64,000 nt of DNA from Galerina marginata (taxonomy: Eukaryota > Basidiomycota > Agaricomycetes > Agaricales > Galerinaceae): positions 1,302,001 through 1,366,000 of the forward strand of contig JAECYW010000007.1 of the NCBI GenBank assembly GCA_023014335.1, given 5' to 3'. How positions within the stretch are numbered: position 1 is the first letter of the stretch; each line of letters begins with the position of its first letter. The position numbers and the translations under genes were made by a program. Under the pieces are notes generated by a model. It was not told where the DNA came from and ran no database searches. It was given only the letters and a program-made list of their open reading frames with translations. Shown one piece after another: positions 24,701-36,438 of the stretch.

Positions 24701-26244
24701 GGGAGTGGTGTGTTGGATCCAGAAGAGGTAGAGAACGGAGGTGCACTGGGTAGGTGCCCTGCTTCTACACCAATAATATCCAACTAGAGGCGTAGCAGAA
24801 TCAGAAGCTTGATAGAGGCGGAAGGATCATAGACTACTTACTTGAATACGAGCAAGGTCGAGAAGTTCGCCTTTTCCTGCGTTTGCGGACACAGACTTTG
24901 ATGCATCGACTTTGAAAGATGTCGTCCAAAAATTGATTTGTTCAACAGCACCTAGGGCAGATGAATATATCCAGGACTCGATGAAAAGCGGGGAAAGGGT
25001 TGACTGGAAACATTAAATATCGCCTAAAGACTAGACACAAAGACTCACTTCAACCTCCCGAAGACGTTTACCAAAGGCACCAAGAAAGAAACCCACTTTT
25101 GTGGTAACCTCGTTCAGTCGACCCAATTTGGCAAGGAGTTGACATTGACGAGCAAGAAGATATATCCGGAAATCAAAGATACTTATCGTATTGGCCAAAA
25201 TAAGGTCTCGATATGACTTTCGTGTCACCGACAGTATGGGCGACAAATCGTCTTGAGGATTAGGATGAATGAGAGTCCCAAACCAGGACATATTTTTCTC
25301 CTTCGAAACTTTGTAAAACAAGGCTTCCAGTTCGTCGTATGGAACCAATGCTTCTTCGAAGAGATTCATGCCCTCGAAGGAAGAAGCTAGACTTTCCTGT
25401 GAGCCCGTGAGCATGAAACATGTCGTATGTGCAGCGTCCATACCTTCAAGATGAAGAAAGTGCAAAAGTTCCAGCCAGGCATCGACTGCTGATTATCGGA
25501 CCGCTTGACTTCCTCCTGCCGCGTCTCAATAGCGTTATCAAAAGCATATACCAAACCCTCCTTCATCTTATTGACAAACTCCGCCCATGCCAGTGGATTG
25601 TCGTTTCCTGTTATCCAGTTAACCTGTAGGACACTGGTTATCCAATAAGTTGATGAGTTCACTGAATCATGAAGGGACCGCTAACCGATCCCGTTTGTCA
25701 GAATTGAAGTCGGTTTTCAGCTTATCCAAAACCGAGCCTTTGATCTGGAAAAAGTTTCCTGTCGCCTGCCGCATTGCATCTGGTCTTATAATTTGAAGAA
25801 TCAGCCATTCTTGATTCTTTCTCGCCGTTACGGCGGTGTGCCAATCTTTGATTTGTTTCTTGAGAGTCGTCCGATATGCTTCCTGGTCGCTATCCTGTCT
25901 TTTCATTACAATGCAGTAAAGAGTAATGATACTAAATATTTCACCTCGCAATGTACGACATATATGTTCAATAGTGGTTTCTCCAGCAATGTTGCTGGTA
26001 TTTGCGAGGTATGTTCGTCGCGCAGAGAGTCGAACGGTATTAGCGTAACGTCGAGTTCCTGAATCGTTTTAACAGACGCCCTGGAGGCCGACTTCCAGTG
26101 TATGTTTCGTAGAGGTAATTGCGCGAGAAGTGCTGCATGAACTTTGTTCCAATTGGGCGATGCAATGAATATTGGTGGCGCGGTATATGAAACGAGAACC
26201 CGCTGGTTTGAACTTGACGGGGAGGAGGTTGACGAGACGGCCAT
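21738..26244 (-). CDS. TRS130: TRAPP II subunit Trs130 / TRAPPC10
   Basis: Trs130 is a TRAPPII-specific subunit that helps activate Ypt31/32 (Rab11) at the late Golgi. The gene has many (a dozen or more) short-intron exons. It begins MAVSSTSSPSSSNQ with the N-terminal VLVSYTAPPIFIASPNW. The family core is clear: LKKQIKDWHTAVTARKNQEW, then VLDKLKTDFNSDKRDR, then MPGWNFCTFFILK and LFEEALVPYDELEALFY. The C-terminal beta-rich region ends with DKVLVLPRGGRSTFVVG. Length and order fit Trs130 rather than Trs120. Not every internal exon was resolved. It is divergent from RRP3, with start codons 192 bp apart. Confidence 0.88.
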
Positions 26245-26436
26245 GTCAAAAGATGAGAGCCAATCTTCTATATCATCAGATGCCGTCCAGAATGTAATAC
26301 CCTTCAGGAGAGGTGGTTGTGGATGTTGTTGACCGGACCTGGACGCGCGGATCCGTTAGCAGCGAATGATGATCGTGGGAAGGCGAGCAATAATTGCATC
26401 AAACTTTTTGAAAAGTCAGTACTCTTTGCGCACAGC

Positions 26437-28006
26437 ATGCCAGGACCAGAAGACGCCAGCACTTCCAAGTCAACGTCTCCAGTGCCTCCAGCTACCTTCA
26501 AGTCGCTAGGTCTTATAGATCCTCTCCTTGAGGCCCTCGATCAAGTAGGGTACAAGAAACCTACAGATATTCAGATTGAGGCCATACCACATGCATTAGA
26601 AGGCCAAGATATCATTGGTATCGCCTCCACCGGATCAGGGAAAACTGCGGCATTTGCTCTACCTATCCTACAGAAGCTATGGGAGGAGCCTAAAGGTTTG
26701 TTTGCGTGCGTGCTTGCCCCAACCCGTGAATTGGCATACCAGATATCGGAACAGTTCGAAGCCCTTGGTTCTGCTATGGGAGTACGGTGTGCAGTCGTCA
26801 TTGGAGGAATGGACATGCCTACGCAGCAGATTTCTCTTGCAAAACGACCGCATATCATAATCGGAACGCCAGGACGTTTGCTAGACCACTTAGAAACGAC
26901 CAAAGGCTTCAGTCTGAGGACCCTAAAGTTTTTGGTATGCAGTAATTCTTTTTATGTTATGTATTTTTAATGGCTTTTTAGGTTTTGGATGAAGCAGATC
27001 GGTTACTAAATCTCGAGTTCGCCGAAGCCATAGACAAAATCCTAAAACTCATACCAAAAGAACGCACAACGTACCTGTATTCTGCAACAATGACGACAAA
27101 AGTAGCCAAGCTGCAGCGGGCTAGTCTAACAAATCCCGTACGGGTAGAGGTTGCATCAAAGTCGGTTACCACAATTGCCTGACTTGAAATAATTTTGCTC
27201 ATCAGTTGCAGATATCAAACAGTGGACACGCTATTGCAATATTATGTTCTTATGCCTTTCATAGACAAGCAGGCATACTTCATCTACCTAATACACTCCC
27301 TGGCCGGAAATTCCATCATCGTGTTCACTAGAACAAAATCCGAAGCCCAGATGTACGCCTCTCTGAAGTCGTTCTCGAATTTTTTTCCTAAATACATACA
27401 CAGGCTTTCCATCCTGCTACGCATTCTAAGTTTCGCCGCCGTACCAATTCATGGCGATATGAGTCAAAGTCAACGTCTTGGAGCTTTGGCTAAATTTAAA
27501 AGTGGTAGCCGGAAAGTGCTCGTAGCAACAGATATTGCTAGTCGGTGAGCCAATTCCTTCTGTGACTTGAGCAGTTGCTAAAAAAACACTGCAGTGGGCT
27601 CGATATCCCTTCAGTCGACGTCGTCATCAATTACGATGTCCCACAGCACTCTAAAGACTATATCCACAGAGTAGGACGAACAGCTCGAGCGGGACGTTCC
27701 GGCAAAGCCATCACCCTTGTTACTCAATATGACGTAGAACTGGTACAAAGGATAGAGGAGGTCATTGGCAAAAAGATGGCTCTGTATGAAACTGAGGCAG
27801 AGGATGTTGCGGCGCTCAAAGAAAGAGTGGGAGAAGCCTCTAGGGCTGCTAAGAACGAGATGAAAGATTCGGAACAGAATGGGAAAGGAAAGGGTCGAAA
27901 ACGCCAACATGAGGACCATGGTGGCAAAGACGATAGAGATCGGGATGATGATGTAGTGGAGGCCGGTATGCCTAGGCAGAAAAAAAAGTCTAAGCATAGG
28001 AAATGA
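26437..28006 (+). CDS. RRP3: DEAD-box RNA helicase Rrp3 (DDX47 type)
   Basis: Rrp3 is a nucleolar ATP-dependent helicase needed for 18S rRNA maturation. Five exons (26437-26934, 26982-27160, 27212-27352, 27404-27544, 27595-28006) give 456 residues. The motifs appear in order: Q motif with [14 protein letters not shown] and [16 protein letters not shown]; Ia, [63 protein letters not shown]. The C-terminus is a Lys/Arg-rich nucleolar-type tail. The intron after exon 2 uses a weak GTCGGT donor, supported by the join [14 protein letters not shown] methionine at 26317 is in frame upstream, but 26437 fits the family N-terminus better. Confidence 0.93.
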
Positions 28007-28068
28007 GTCCAATGCAATTTTCGATTGGCCTTTTGTCCCTGAAAGGTGCTTCGAATGTTACCGGGTTA

Positions 28069-29067
28069 TCATCGAGTGAACATCAAATCCGATCGCAACA
28101 CATATTTTGTCCCCTTCCGCACAGGAGAGCCTTCGTGCAGCATGCATTCCTGACCATGTCTATTGAAGGTTTGTTTGAGTGCTCACGATTACGCATTGTG
28201 GAAACAATGTACCGGTGCAAGAGTGCAGTTCCTCGCTTTAGAGGTGGTGTAATAACCTCGCGAGGTTTTCCCCTTTCTTCTTTATAAAATAAGGTCTGAA
28301 GAGGCATCACGATCAGTGAATTGTGGACGAACAGAACCTTCTCTCCCACCTCGCCTCCCTCAACACCATCCTCTATCCCTGTGAGGTATATGAGCAAAGT
28401 CCACTCCGACTTGGCACCCGTGATGGGATCGCGAACGGAATCGTCATAATGAGGCCTGGAGAGCGTTGGTGGGCTGAGTATATTAAATGTTCTGGTCAAG
28501 AGGAGACACGGACCCGAAGAACTGGGACGGAGCATATTTGTACACTCTGATATTAGAGTTGCAAAACTGTGGTTTTCGGGGATTATCCAGATTAGCGGGG
28601 CGCCTTACAGAGGTCGGATATGGAAAGGACGGAAGATGTGGAGACAATACACTTTGAAGCTTCTGGGCAAAGTCCGTAGAGGTCACGGAGAAACGCTCTA
28701 AAGGTCTCAATGCCGTCAGTAATAACAGTAAAACAAAACGGACTTACGATTAACACGCTCAGCTTCCCCGCGTTTCTTCGGCGGAGTCAGTTCAAGGGGA
28801 AGACTATCAATAAATTTCGCAAACGTCTTGCATTCAACCGGGGAGAAGAAATCCTGTACATATGCACAAAGTATTAGATAAACCGACAGGTCATGAAGTC
28901 AGTAAAATCCTCACGTCGATTACGATGATCTGGTCCTCCAGGATTGTTCTGCATTCCAAGTCTGATTTTTGAGAAAGTTCAGGGAAGATGATCTGGGCAG
29001 GTGCACTATCCAGTGCAGTTGCTGACGAAGAAATATCAGGTTTCTTGTCTGCTTTCTTCTTGACCAT
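28069..29067 (-). CDS. 2-oxoglutarate/Fe(II) dioxygenase, prolyl-4-hydroxylase type
   Basis: The protein belongs to the P4Hc-like oxygenases, which couple 2-oxoglutarate decarboxylation to substrate hydroxylation. The substrate cannot be told from sequence. It starts MVKKKADKKPD, a lysine-rich N-terminus. Exons then give DFFSPVECKTFAKFIDSLPL, SNIRVYKYAPSQFFG joined to PHYDDSVRDP (iron ligands H and D), SEWTLLIYLTG, GGET joined to LFYKEERGKPREV, LLHRHGQECMLHEG (distal iron His) and KYVLRSDLMFTR (2OG-binding Arg). Three introns in the catalytic half had to be removed to align these blocks; one has a GTCCGT donor. All catalytic residues are present. It is convergent with RRP3, with stop codons about 62 bp apart. 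Confidence 0.85.
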
Positions 29068-29372
29068 TGCCGTATTTCAATGTAGTGGAGATCAGCAAAA
29101 GGGACGGTGGTCCATAAAACCGTCCATCATAAACCGTCCATAAAGTCAGGCATGACTAGTGACTCGGGCCGTTCATCCGCGAAATAATTTGCCTCTTCAA
29201 TGGTTAAACAAAATTCCTCGAACAGTAATTAGCAAGCTATCAGGTTTGGCTCTAGCAGCAAGGACGATACAGATTGTTAGGGATTTAGAGAAAGGACATT
29301 CCGTTGTCTGGCTCAAATTCTGTACTCATACAATCGACCCTACGCCTCTTTTGGTTTTTGAACTATATATTT

Positions 29373-30891
29373 TTAAGTTCGTTTTCCAATCGCATATCCA
29401 GACCATATGCCAACAAGTAGCAGAGTGTTGCAGCACAGAAGTACGCAAGACGACAAAGAGGTGGAAGGAAATATATTCCAGGCATATTCAATTCCCAATA
29501 TTATTGCGAGTCTAGCAAAGAGGTATTACGACGTTGATCAAATGTGGAAATCTCTATCACTTACTTTAAGGGCAAAGGATATATGGTTCTCCATGCAAGG
29601 AAAGGGATTTGCTGAGCATACCAGGAGTAGAACTGGTAATGTAAGGAGCGAGCGAATATGATCCCTATCAGATTAGAAGTGAGAAGGACTGTTGCGACAA
29701 CTGTGGACTGTCAATAGCGATGCTTGAGGAAAGGTTGCAGGAACTCACAATCTGGCGTAACAGGTGCCAAACCAGCGGGCTGAAACGGACGCCTGATTCC
29801 ACGGGAGAGCACGCGGTATACCCCTCCGTCAGGTAAACACCATCTGGACAGACCAAAGGCTAGGAGGACGGACACATGTCCGACAAGCAAGACCATGGCC
29901 AAACGTGGGTTCAGAAAAGTTTCCTCATCGAAGAATCTCCAATTCACGGTCCATTTATACAGAAACACGCGACCAAAGTCGAAGGCCGCCCGAGCATATG
30001 CTCTCGAGTCTTCTTGTAGGAAAGGTATTGCGAAAAGAATTTGACTGGCGACAATGGCGACCATATAGGCAAGTGTAGAGAACAGCCCATTGCGTTTGAC
30101 AAGTATAACCAAAAGACCAGGGAGATATAATAGAATAGACATTTTCACGGACAACGCCGCGCTAAATCACGACAGTAAGCGCCTTTGAATTCGGCTTCAG
30201 TGAGAACAATGACCACTTGCCTGAAAAGCATTATCCCGGTGTCATAAAAGCCATTCTGGAAAGCCAGAACCGCAGCTTGGAGCCCTACGACAGCCCAACA
30301 ATCATTGAAAAGACGCAGGGCAAATATAGAATGGAGCCTTTTGCTGAGAGGTAGTAAGAGGATGATCCAATTTGGAAAGTTGCCTGCCGAGCGGTATATA
30401 CCGCAGGAAAGAACGAGGCTCGCCATGTACAGGACGCCGTAGATATACTGTGCTAGCTGTATATTCGCCCCCGCGTCTGTGACGTCGTACAGAAACTGGT
30501 GGATCCGCACATGACCAGCAGGATAGCTGAACACAAAATCAGCGAACGTGGAATGCGCCTAATAAAGAACAGGACATACACCAGAGGGCCTGTGGGCCCT
30601 GTTATCAGGCTATAGTTGTGTTGTCCTTGCAAGAAGACCTTCGTCTGTATCATGTACGTTTCCCAGTCGATTTCCGTGTCTGAAAGTGTCCGACTTCGTC
30701 AGCCCGTTGCGCGATTTCGAGAAAGACGTGTCAAAATTCTAACATGGCACATAGCGAATGATCAGTCCTGTAAGAAGAGCATCGCCGAGAATAACGAGTG
30801 TTGCTAGGTGCCAGAAGTATTTGGGATTGAACAGCAAAGATTGTGGAACGTGTAGACACCGACGCAAGATGGACGCCGGTGAAGAGGACAT
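29373..30891 (-). CDS. ALG3: Dol-P-Man:Man5GlcNAc2-PP-Dol alpha-1,3-mannosyltransferase
   Basis: Alg3 adds the first lumenal mannose to the dolichol-linked oligosaccharide in the ER. It is a polytopic membrane protein. Exons join to give [115 protein letters not shown] and [18 protein letters not shown], with the end [12 protein letters not shown]...GKRT. Each block is a hallmark of the ALG3 family. The unspliced frame stops at 29711, but an intron there (acceptor CCACAG) restores the conserved C-terminus, so the true stop is 29373. The start at 30891 is chosen; 30921 is an alternative. Confidence 0.93.
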
Positions 30892-30956
30892 CGTGCTGTG
30901 GGAACCGCTTTGGATGCGCACGAGGGAGGAGTTGATCGGCCCGCTCTTTCAGGTCC

Positions 30957-32273
30957 ATGGCGGTCATTCGCCAAATATTCGAGGCGTTCTGCACACCTTG
31001 CCACAAACGTCACGAAAAATGCAAGCTTCCGGGCTGCGCTACCCCATCTCCCCTTATCCTTGGAAGGGTCTGCAAAGAGTGGAGAGAAATCGCCTGGAAG
31101 ACTCCAACTCTGTGGACGTGGATTGACATCCCAGTCTCTCGAAAGCGATATCAAACGCAACTAGAACTTCTGGAGGAGTGGCTTGAACGCACCAGAGACC
31201 AGCCACTATTCATAAATGTCCGTCCTGAGATCGGTGATCATTCATATGTATATTCGCCTTCGCCTGTAGCTGTATTCGAGCTCCTAGTTCGCCATTCCGA
31301 GAAATGGAAGGCGGTAGACATCTTATCTTCGGGCAATGATTGCACAAAGATGCTCAACACTGCGCAAGGGCGGGTCCCCATTCTCGAAACCTTCGCCTTT
31401 AGTTCTAGCGGCCAGATTTCGGAACTTGAAGACCATTCCCTTGATTTATTGGCCGACGCGCCAAACCTGCGTACCCTCGATTTGTTCGGCGTTCGGAAAC
31501 TGGGGGAAAACAAGAGCCCATGGACGAAACTCACCTCGCTAACTAGCGATTACGATCTTGTTTCATTGTTCAAGTTCACGCCCAACCTCGAATATTGTAA
31601 ATTTTCCGACTACCGGTCTTCTGGAAGACAAGAGCAATCGACTCTGTCTCCGATTCTCCTGCCTCACTTAAAGTCTCTGGTCATCAAACGATGCGAGGAT
31701 GTCGATTTCTTACCCTTGATGGAAGTCCCCTCATTACGGAGGCTATCCATTGTCCAAAGCACCTGGAGAATCCCATTCCAGTCGATAACCGACTTCATTG
31801 ATCAATCAAGGATCAAGTTACATGCATTGGGTATCTCGACTGATTCGCCCATCGACGTTGTAAGTCTACAGGCATTATTAACCAAAGTGGATTCCATCAC
31901 TCGTTTATATATTGGATCGAGGAGAGCCAGCGATTACCAGTCGTTGATGCTGAAGATCCCTAAAATCCTAAACCCGTCTACTCCGGTTGATAACGACAAG
32001 GCAAACATCCTCCTTCCCAACCTCCAGGTTCTTTATTATTGTACGGTTGACCCAGTCAGTTCCTCGGCCATGATCGACATGATCAAGCACCGTTGGAAGG
32101 GTAACATTACCGGTCTTCATGAAGAAGTTACGCCTGGGTCATTTGCGAAGCTTAAGGTCGTCCGATTTAAAAAGGCGAAAACAATGATCCTTCTGGACCA
32201 TCTCCAACAAGAAATTGTGGATGGTCTGGACGTTACCTATGATTTACCATACAAAGGTGAACCGTTTGATTGA
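30957..32273 (+). CDS. F-box-like/LRR protein
   Basis: This uninterrupted frame of 438 codons begins IRQIFEAFC. It contains the agaricomycete F-box neighbourhood PLILGRVCKEWREIAWKTPT and LWTWIDIP, then leucine-rich segments (LDLLADAPNLRTLDLFG, LLPHLKSLVIKRC, LLPNLQVLYY) typical of SCF substrate receptors. The F-box helix 1 (LPxE) is not in this frame and may sit in an upstream exon. A CTTTCAG acceptor lies just before the ATG. If such an exon exists it overlaps the ALG3 start on the other strand, which is only 66 bp away. The role as an E3 adaptor is inferred; the substrate is unknown. Confidence 0.72.
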   Translation: MAVIRQIFEAFCTPCHKRHEKCKLPGCATPSPLILGRVCKEWREIAWKTPTLWTWIDIPVSRKRYQTQLELLEEWLERTRDQPLFINVRPEIGDHSYVYSPSPVAVFELLVRHSEKWKAVDILSSGNDCTKMLNTAQGRVPILETFAFSSSGQISELEDHSLDLLADAPNLRTLDLFGVRKLGENKSPWTKLTSLTSDYDLVSLFKFTPNLEYCKFSDYRSSGRQEQSTLSPILLPHLKSLVIKRCEDVDFLPLMEVPSLRRLSIVQSTWRIPFQSITDFIDQSRIKLHALGISTDSPIDVVSLQALLTKVDSITRLYIGSRRASDYQSLMLKIPKILNPSTPVDNDKANILLPNLQVLYYCTVDPVSSSAMIDMIKHRWKGNITGLHEEVTPGSFAKLKVVRFKKAKTMILLDHLQQEIVDGLDVTYDLPYKGEPFD

Positions 32274-32622
32274 CTGTATTTCATGCATGTACCAGGCCAG
32301 CGGAACATGTCACAGAAGGTGGAACCACGTTGTATGTTTCTGCCGTTGAAGGGGTGCAATTGTTGATGCTGATCATGAGGGGCATTTCCGATTCGTCATA
32401 CCTGGGCTTCCGTAGTCCATACCCCAAAGGATGTATTCCTCAACCGAGGGCTAGATTCCTTGTACCCAATACTCGGTGTTCCTTCATTGGCGGCACGAAA
32501 GCAAATTTCAAAGAGGCGATTGCGACAATTGCATTATAATATACCCTACATAAGCTAGTGATGTTTTATTTGGTGTCCAGTGATCTCTGGTTCCTCGAAC
32601 TGAGAATAGAATGTGATGTCAA

Positions 32623-34690
32623 CTATATGACTTCTTCCATGTCATCTTCGTCGCTTTCCTCTTCTTCTGGTAGAGCATCAGGTACGGAAGATACTGAAGG
32701 GGGGGCAGGGAGATTTATCGGTGCAGCAGCAACAGGTGTAAGGGCAAAGTGGACCTGAGACGCGGATGGGGCAGCGGGTGTGGGCACAGGTGCAACTTGT
32801 AATGGAGGTACGACGTCTTCCGTCTGCGCCAACTCTGCTAGTTGGGCAGCAAGGAGTGCGAGCTGGGCTTGCAATTCTGCACGAGGATCTTCAACTGAAC
32901 CATCAGGGGCCGCCTGAGGAGCTGGCAAAGGTGTTACATTAGTCGTGCCTGCATCCGGAGCAGAATTCGCGGCGTTGTTGGCCAACATGGCTTGCACATG
33001 CGACAATAGCTGTTCGACGCCATTTCCACTGGGTTGATCGGCGGCCTGCTCTTCCTTGAATTGCTCGTCTCCTCCTTGCCGCTCCTCCGGGGCGAGCTGG
33101 TACATGCTCCCGAAGTTGATGGCGTTGAGGATATTTTGGGCAGCCACATAAGCATCAGAGTCGACTTCCACCTTGGTGCTGGGAGAGGTAAATTTGTCCG
33201 CAGTGGATGTGGAAGCGGCTGGTTCTGTTCCAGGCGTCGTTGACGGTTGAGGTGCGGTGGGGTAGCCTGGGTAGTGAGGATAACCTGGATAGCCATATGG
33301 TTGAGACGGGTGAGTAGCAGCCTGTGATGAGGTGGTTGCGTGGTTGTGGTGCACGAGAGGTGCTTTCGTGAAGGGGGGAGCTGGTGATGAATTATTAGTC
33401 GGTGTCGATTGGGAGGGTTGTGTTTGTGGACGCCGTGTAGTCCGCCTTGTCGTCTGTCCGAAAAAAAAAAGAAGATCAGTCAGTATTCAACGAGCAGTGA
33501 CAAAAGGTCTTACATTCCCGCCTTCCCATGTAGGATTCAAACGATATTTGCCATTATTGCTCTTTTCAAATCTACCGCGCTTGTATGCCTTTTGGAGGGC
33601 CTGACTTGCAGAAGGCCTGAAATTTGACTGCAGTGGATACCTCGAAGACATCAGCGTAAACAAATCCTTTGGTGCAAGGCCTTCCGAGTCCGTACATCCC
33701 GTCAAAGCCTCCACAATCATTTCCTCATAGCTTGGAAGATCGTCTGGGCTAACTCCGTCCTGCTGCTGCTGCTGCTGATGGGAAGAATGGTGTGTATGGT
33801 TGTACGAGGCTGGCTGGGGATATGGTGCTGGCGGTTGGGGATGATACGGACTTGGCATAGGAGCTGGGTACGCGCCGTATGGATAAGCGTATGAACCTGG
33901 ATGTTGTGGGTAGTATGAAGAAATTGGATATTGCGGATGAGCATATCCGTATGGTTGGTGAGGGTAAGGTGGTTGAACGGTTGGGTTGGGTTGGGCAGTG
34001 AGAGGTTGAGTAGTAGGGGGAGTTTGAGCAACAGGCGCAGATTCAGTGGCAGGGGTAGATTCAGTGGCAGGAGCTGGTTGAGGTGTAGGAATTGGTTCTG
34101 GTTGATTGGCAGAGTCAGATTGGGTAGTCAGTTCGGGCCGGGGGAATTCAGTAGTAGCCGAAGAGGAGCTTGCAGACGTTTGTGCTAGAGATGTTGTGGA
34201 TTCGTCATTCGCTGTCGTAGATGGCGCAGTGGAAGGCCCCGGCGTTGGCGGTCTCTCTTTATCTGGTGGTTGGGGCTCTGTGGTACGAGCTGTATCCTGA
34301 ACCGTAGGAGTAGAAACTATTCGAGGAGGCGATTGTAATGAGTTCATGACGGCTTCGCCATCTCTTGGGGGTTCCTCTTTGGCGGGAGCTTGGGCTGTCT
34401 TTTGCAAGCCAGCAATAGCAACATTGAAGTCTAGAGGCCATACTGTACTCCGTATGTAGGGTGATACATGTACATCGAATGCTAAGCAAATCTCGATGAT
34501 TTGTTGAGGTGGTAGGAGAGCGAGATATCGGCGTTTGAGGTCATGATCTTGGGGACCTGGAAGGAAGATCAATAGGTATTTCTTTGGAGAGAAGGAAGAT
34601 AAGATAAGAACCTGGAGGATGTATTTGGTAGTACGGATGGTAATGAGGATGGGCAGAGTAGGGCACCTGCATCGTTCCGGGGAGCTGCAT
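32623..34690 (-). CDS. H15 (linker-histone-like winged helix) domain protein
   Basis: Exon 1 encodes MQLPGTMQVPYSAHPHYHPYYQ. It joins over an intron with a CTTCCAG acceptor to GPQDHDLKRRYLALLPPQQI. A long low-complexity region rich in Pro, Thr, Ser, Gln and Ala follows, with Tyr-Pro-Gly runs and a short polyQ. The folded part is the H15 domain: DLPSYEEMIVEALTGC, GLAPKDLFTLMSSRYPL, RPSASQALQKAYKRGRFEKS and NGKYRLNP. After a second intron (GTAAGA to GGACAG) the C-terminal exon is Ala/Pro/Gln-rich and ends in an acidic EEEESDEDDMEEVI. DNA or chromatin binding is inferred. It is not a canonical histone H1, which is shorter and lysine-rich. Confidence 0.78.
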
Positions 34691-36088
34691 AGTTTTTCAG
34701 AACAAGGTTCGTACTCGCTCGACCACTTTTCAAATTCCGCTCAAACTCTAATTTTTTTGAGTGTTGCACAGCCACACCGACGCGCCTTTGATGCCCGACG
34801 CACACATGTGACCGTGCCTCAGGTTCCTCATTCCTTGCTGAACCTTGGACGGGCTGAAACTTGTGAAAGAGGCACTGGGAATATGAATCCTGAGAACTCT
34901 CGTATTTATCCCTACCAAAGGAAAAGACTTTGCAGGCTGCTATCTTCTGCCATGACTCGGGTCGAGACTTCTTGATTCAAGGCTTTCAATTTCGCGACTC
35001 GAAAAACGACAGTAACGTCTCAACACCTTCTGTATCTAGTTCCTGCCTGTGGCTTTGCTTCTCTGGTACCGTTGTTTCGACAATAATCATGCGTACTATG
35101 CTGGCATAATTTGGACAGTGACCCAATTACCTTCGATATTCTTCTACATAAAGTACTCCAATTGACAAGGAAAGGAGCGGTTCGGTTCAACATGCTCAGC
35201 AGTGGCTCATTTCCGTGATATATATGCCTTATAAGTCCTCCTACTTGCGCTGTGGTTAATCTGTTGACATTATCGGAACATAATCAAAATTCGAGAATTT
35301 CACGGATTGGGGAGGATCCAGAGCGAGCACTTCTCATTGTTGAAAGTTAAAAAATGTTCGTACCCTAAAACACGTCGATAGCTGTCATGCATACTTTCAT
35401 GCTAATTGTTGCACATGCAGGGAAACATCCTTTACAAAGTCATTGTTAATTCGCCTTGGCCGTCTCAGCCCGTCTGCCTGAGGCTAAGTTACATTGCGAC
35501 GCCGTGGTACCGGACACAGCTTCATCAGGTTTCCTCAGTCACGATGAATACCCGGAGCCTGGACTCGCAGACCTTTCTACCCCTATTTCCAAGTCATCGC
35601 TTAATGAAGGCGAAGCCATGAGTCTTATTACATAGACCTGCGTCACAAAAGCTGAAGGAGGCATCGCACCACCCAACGTTATTGGGCGTTTATCAGCGCA
35701 CCAAGCGCAATGCCTTCACGGAAATCGGACGGAACAAGTATAGAAGTGACCTTCATTCCATCGAAACTGCGGTCGCCTCTGATGTGGTACTGCGCTAGAA
35801 CCTATCTGGAAATCTGAATGCCATGTTCAGTAAAGCCAGAAGGTTTTGGGGTATAAATGCGTCAGAATTCCCATCTCTTCCAACGGACTCGAGTCTTCCA
35901 GAGCAACGCCATTAAATCACCATCTAACTCCTGTCGTGTGCTGCTGCTATTACGACAATCTAACACAGGATCATGAATTCTAGAGCATTCTGAAGACCTT
36001 AATTGAAGGTTCCCAATTATCACTGGGGCCGGATCGATGGGTAATTGTCCTCAAGCTTTGGAATGCACGGCCCGAGTCTTTTCAGAGG
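34691..36088. other. long spacer upstream of the metallothionein
   Basis: No open frame or exon chain is convincing over 1.4 kb. Two TATA-like sites occur, at 35852-35858 (TATAAAT) and at 36089. The motif CGAGTCTT(T)(C/T)CAGAG occurs at 35890-35903 and again at 36073-36087, the second directly upstream of the metallothionein TATA box. Confidence 0.55.
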
Positions 36089-36095
36089 TATAAAA
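36089..36095 (+). promoter_or_regulatory. TATA box of the metallothionein gene
   Basis: TATAAAA lies 122 bp upstream of the metallothionein start codon. It is preceded at once by the repeated motif at 36073-36087. A strong TATA box is typical of small, highly inducible fungal genes. Confidence 0.6.
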
Positions 36096-36216
36096 CTACC
36101 CCGCCTTTCACTTTTGTTGGCATATCGAGAGCCACTCCTACTCGAGCTCTTCGCCAGTCATTGCCTTTAGTTTTGCTCAAGCATCTCTTAACAATCTCAA
36201 CATCTTCCCTACAACC

Positions 36217-36438
36217 ATGCACTTTGTGAGGCCCGCCACACAGCCATCACTTTTACTCTACTTACTCACCGGATTTCTCGTTCCTAGATCGTCTCATCCC
36301 CAGTTAACCATACCTGTGGTCAAGATGGTTGCAAATGTACCACCCAGTATGTCTCTTACTCAGTGACCTTCCTCCATTTTCATGAACCTCGAATTTCCCA
36401 GGTGTGGTTGCCAGTCGGGTTCGTGCAATTGCAAATAA
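36217..36438 (+). CDS. Small copper-type metallothionein (34 residues)
   Basis: Three tiny exons, 36217-36225 (MHF only), 36288-36346 and 36402-36438, join in frame to a 34-residue protein. The GTGAGG and GTATGT donors and CTAG/CCAG acceptors are all canonical. Seven cysteines are spaced C-x4-C-x-C-x3-C-x-C-x4-C-x-C-K from residue 13 to 33. That spacing, and the short N-terminal lead with IVSSPVNHT, match agaricomycete metallothioneins that bind Cu(I) (or Zn/Cd) in the cytosol. There is no signal peptide. The gene is too short and too split to show as an open frame. Metal specificity is inferred from the CxC pattern and is not proven. Confidence 0.82.

Noticed and set aside
29711..30154. ALG3 ending at 29711
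   Set aside because: The conserved C-terminal membrane blocks continue after an intron with a CCACAG acceptor, down to 29373.
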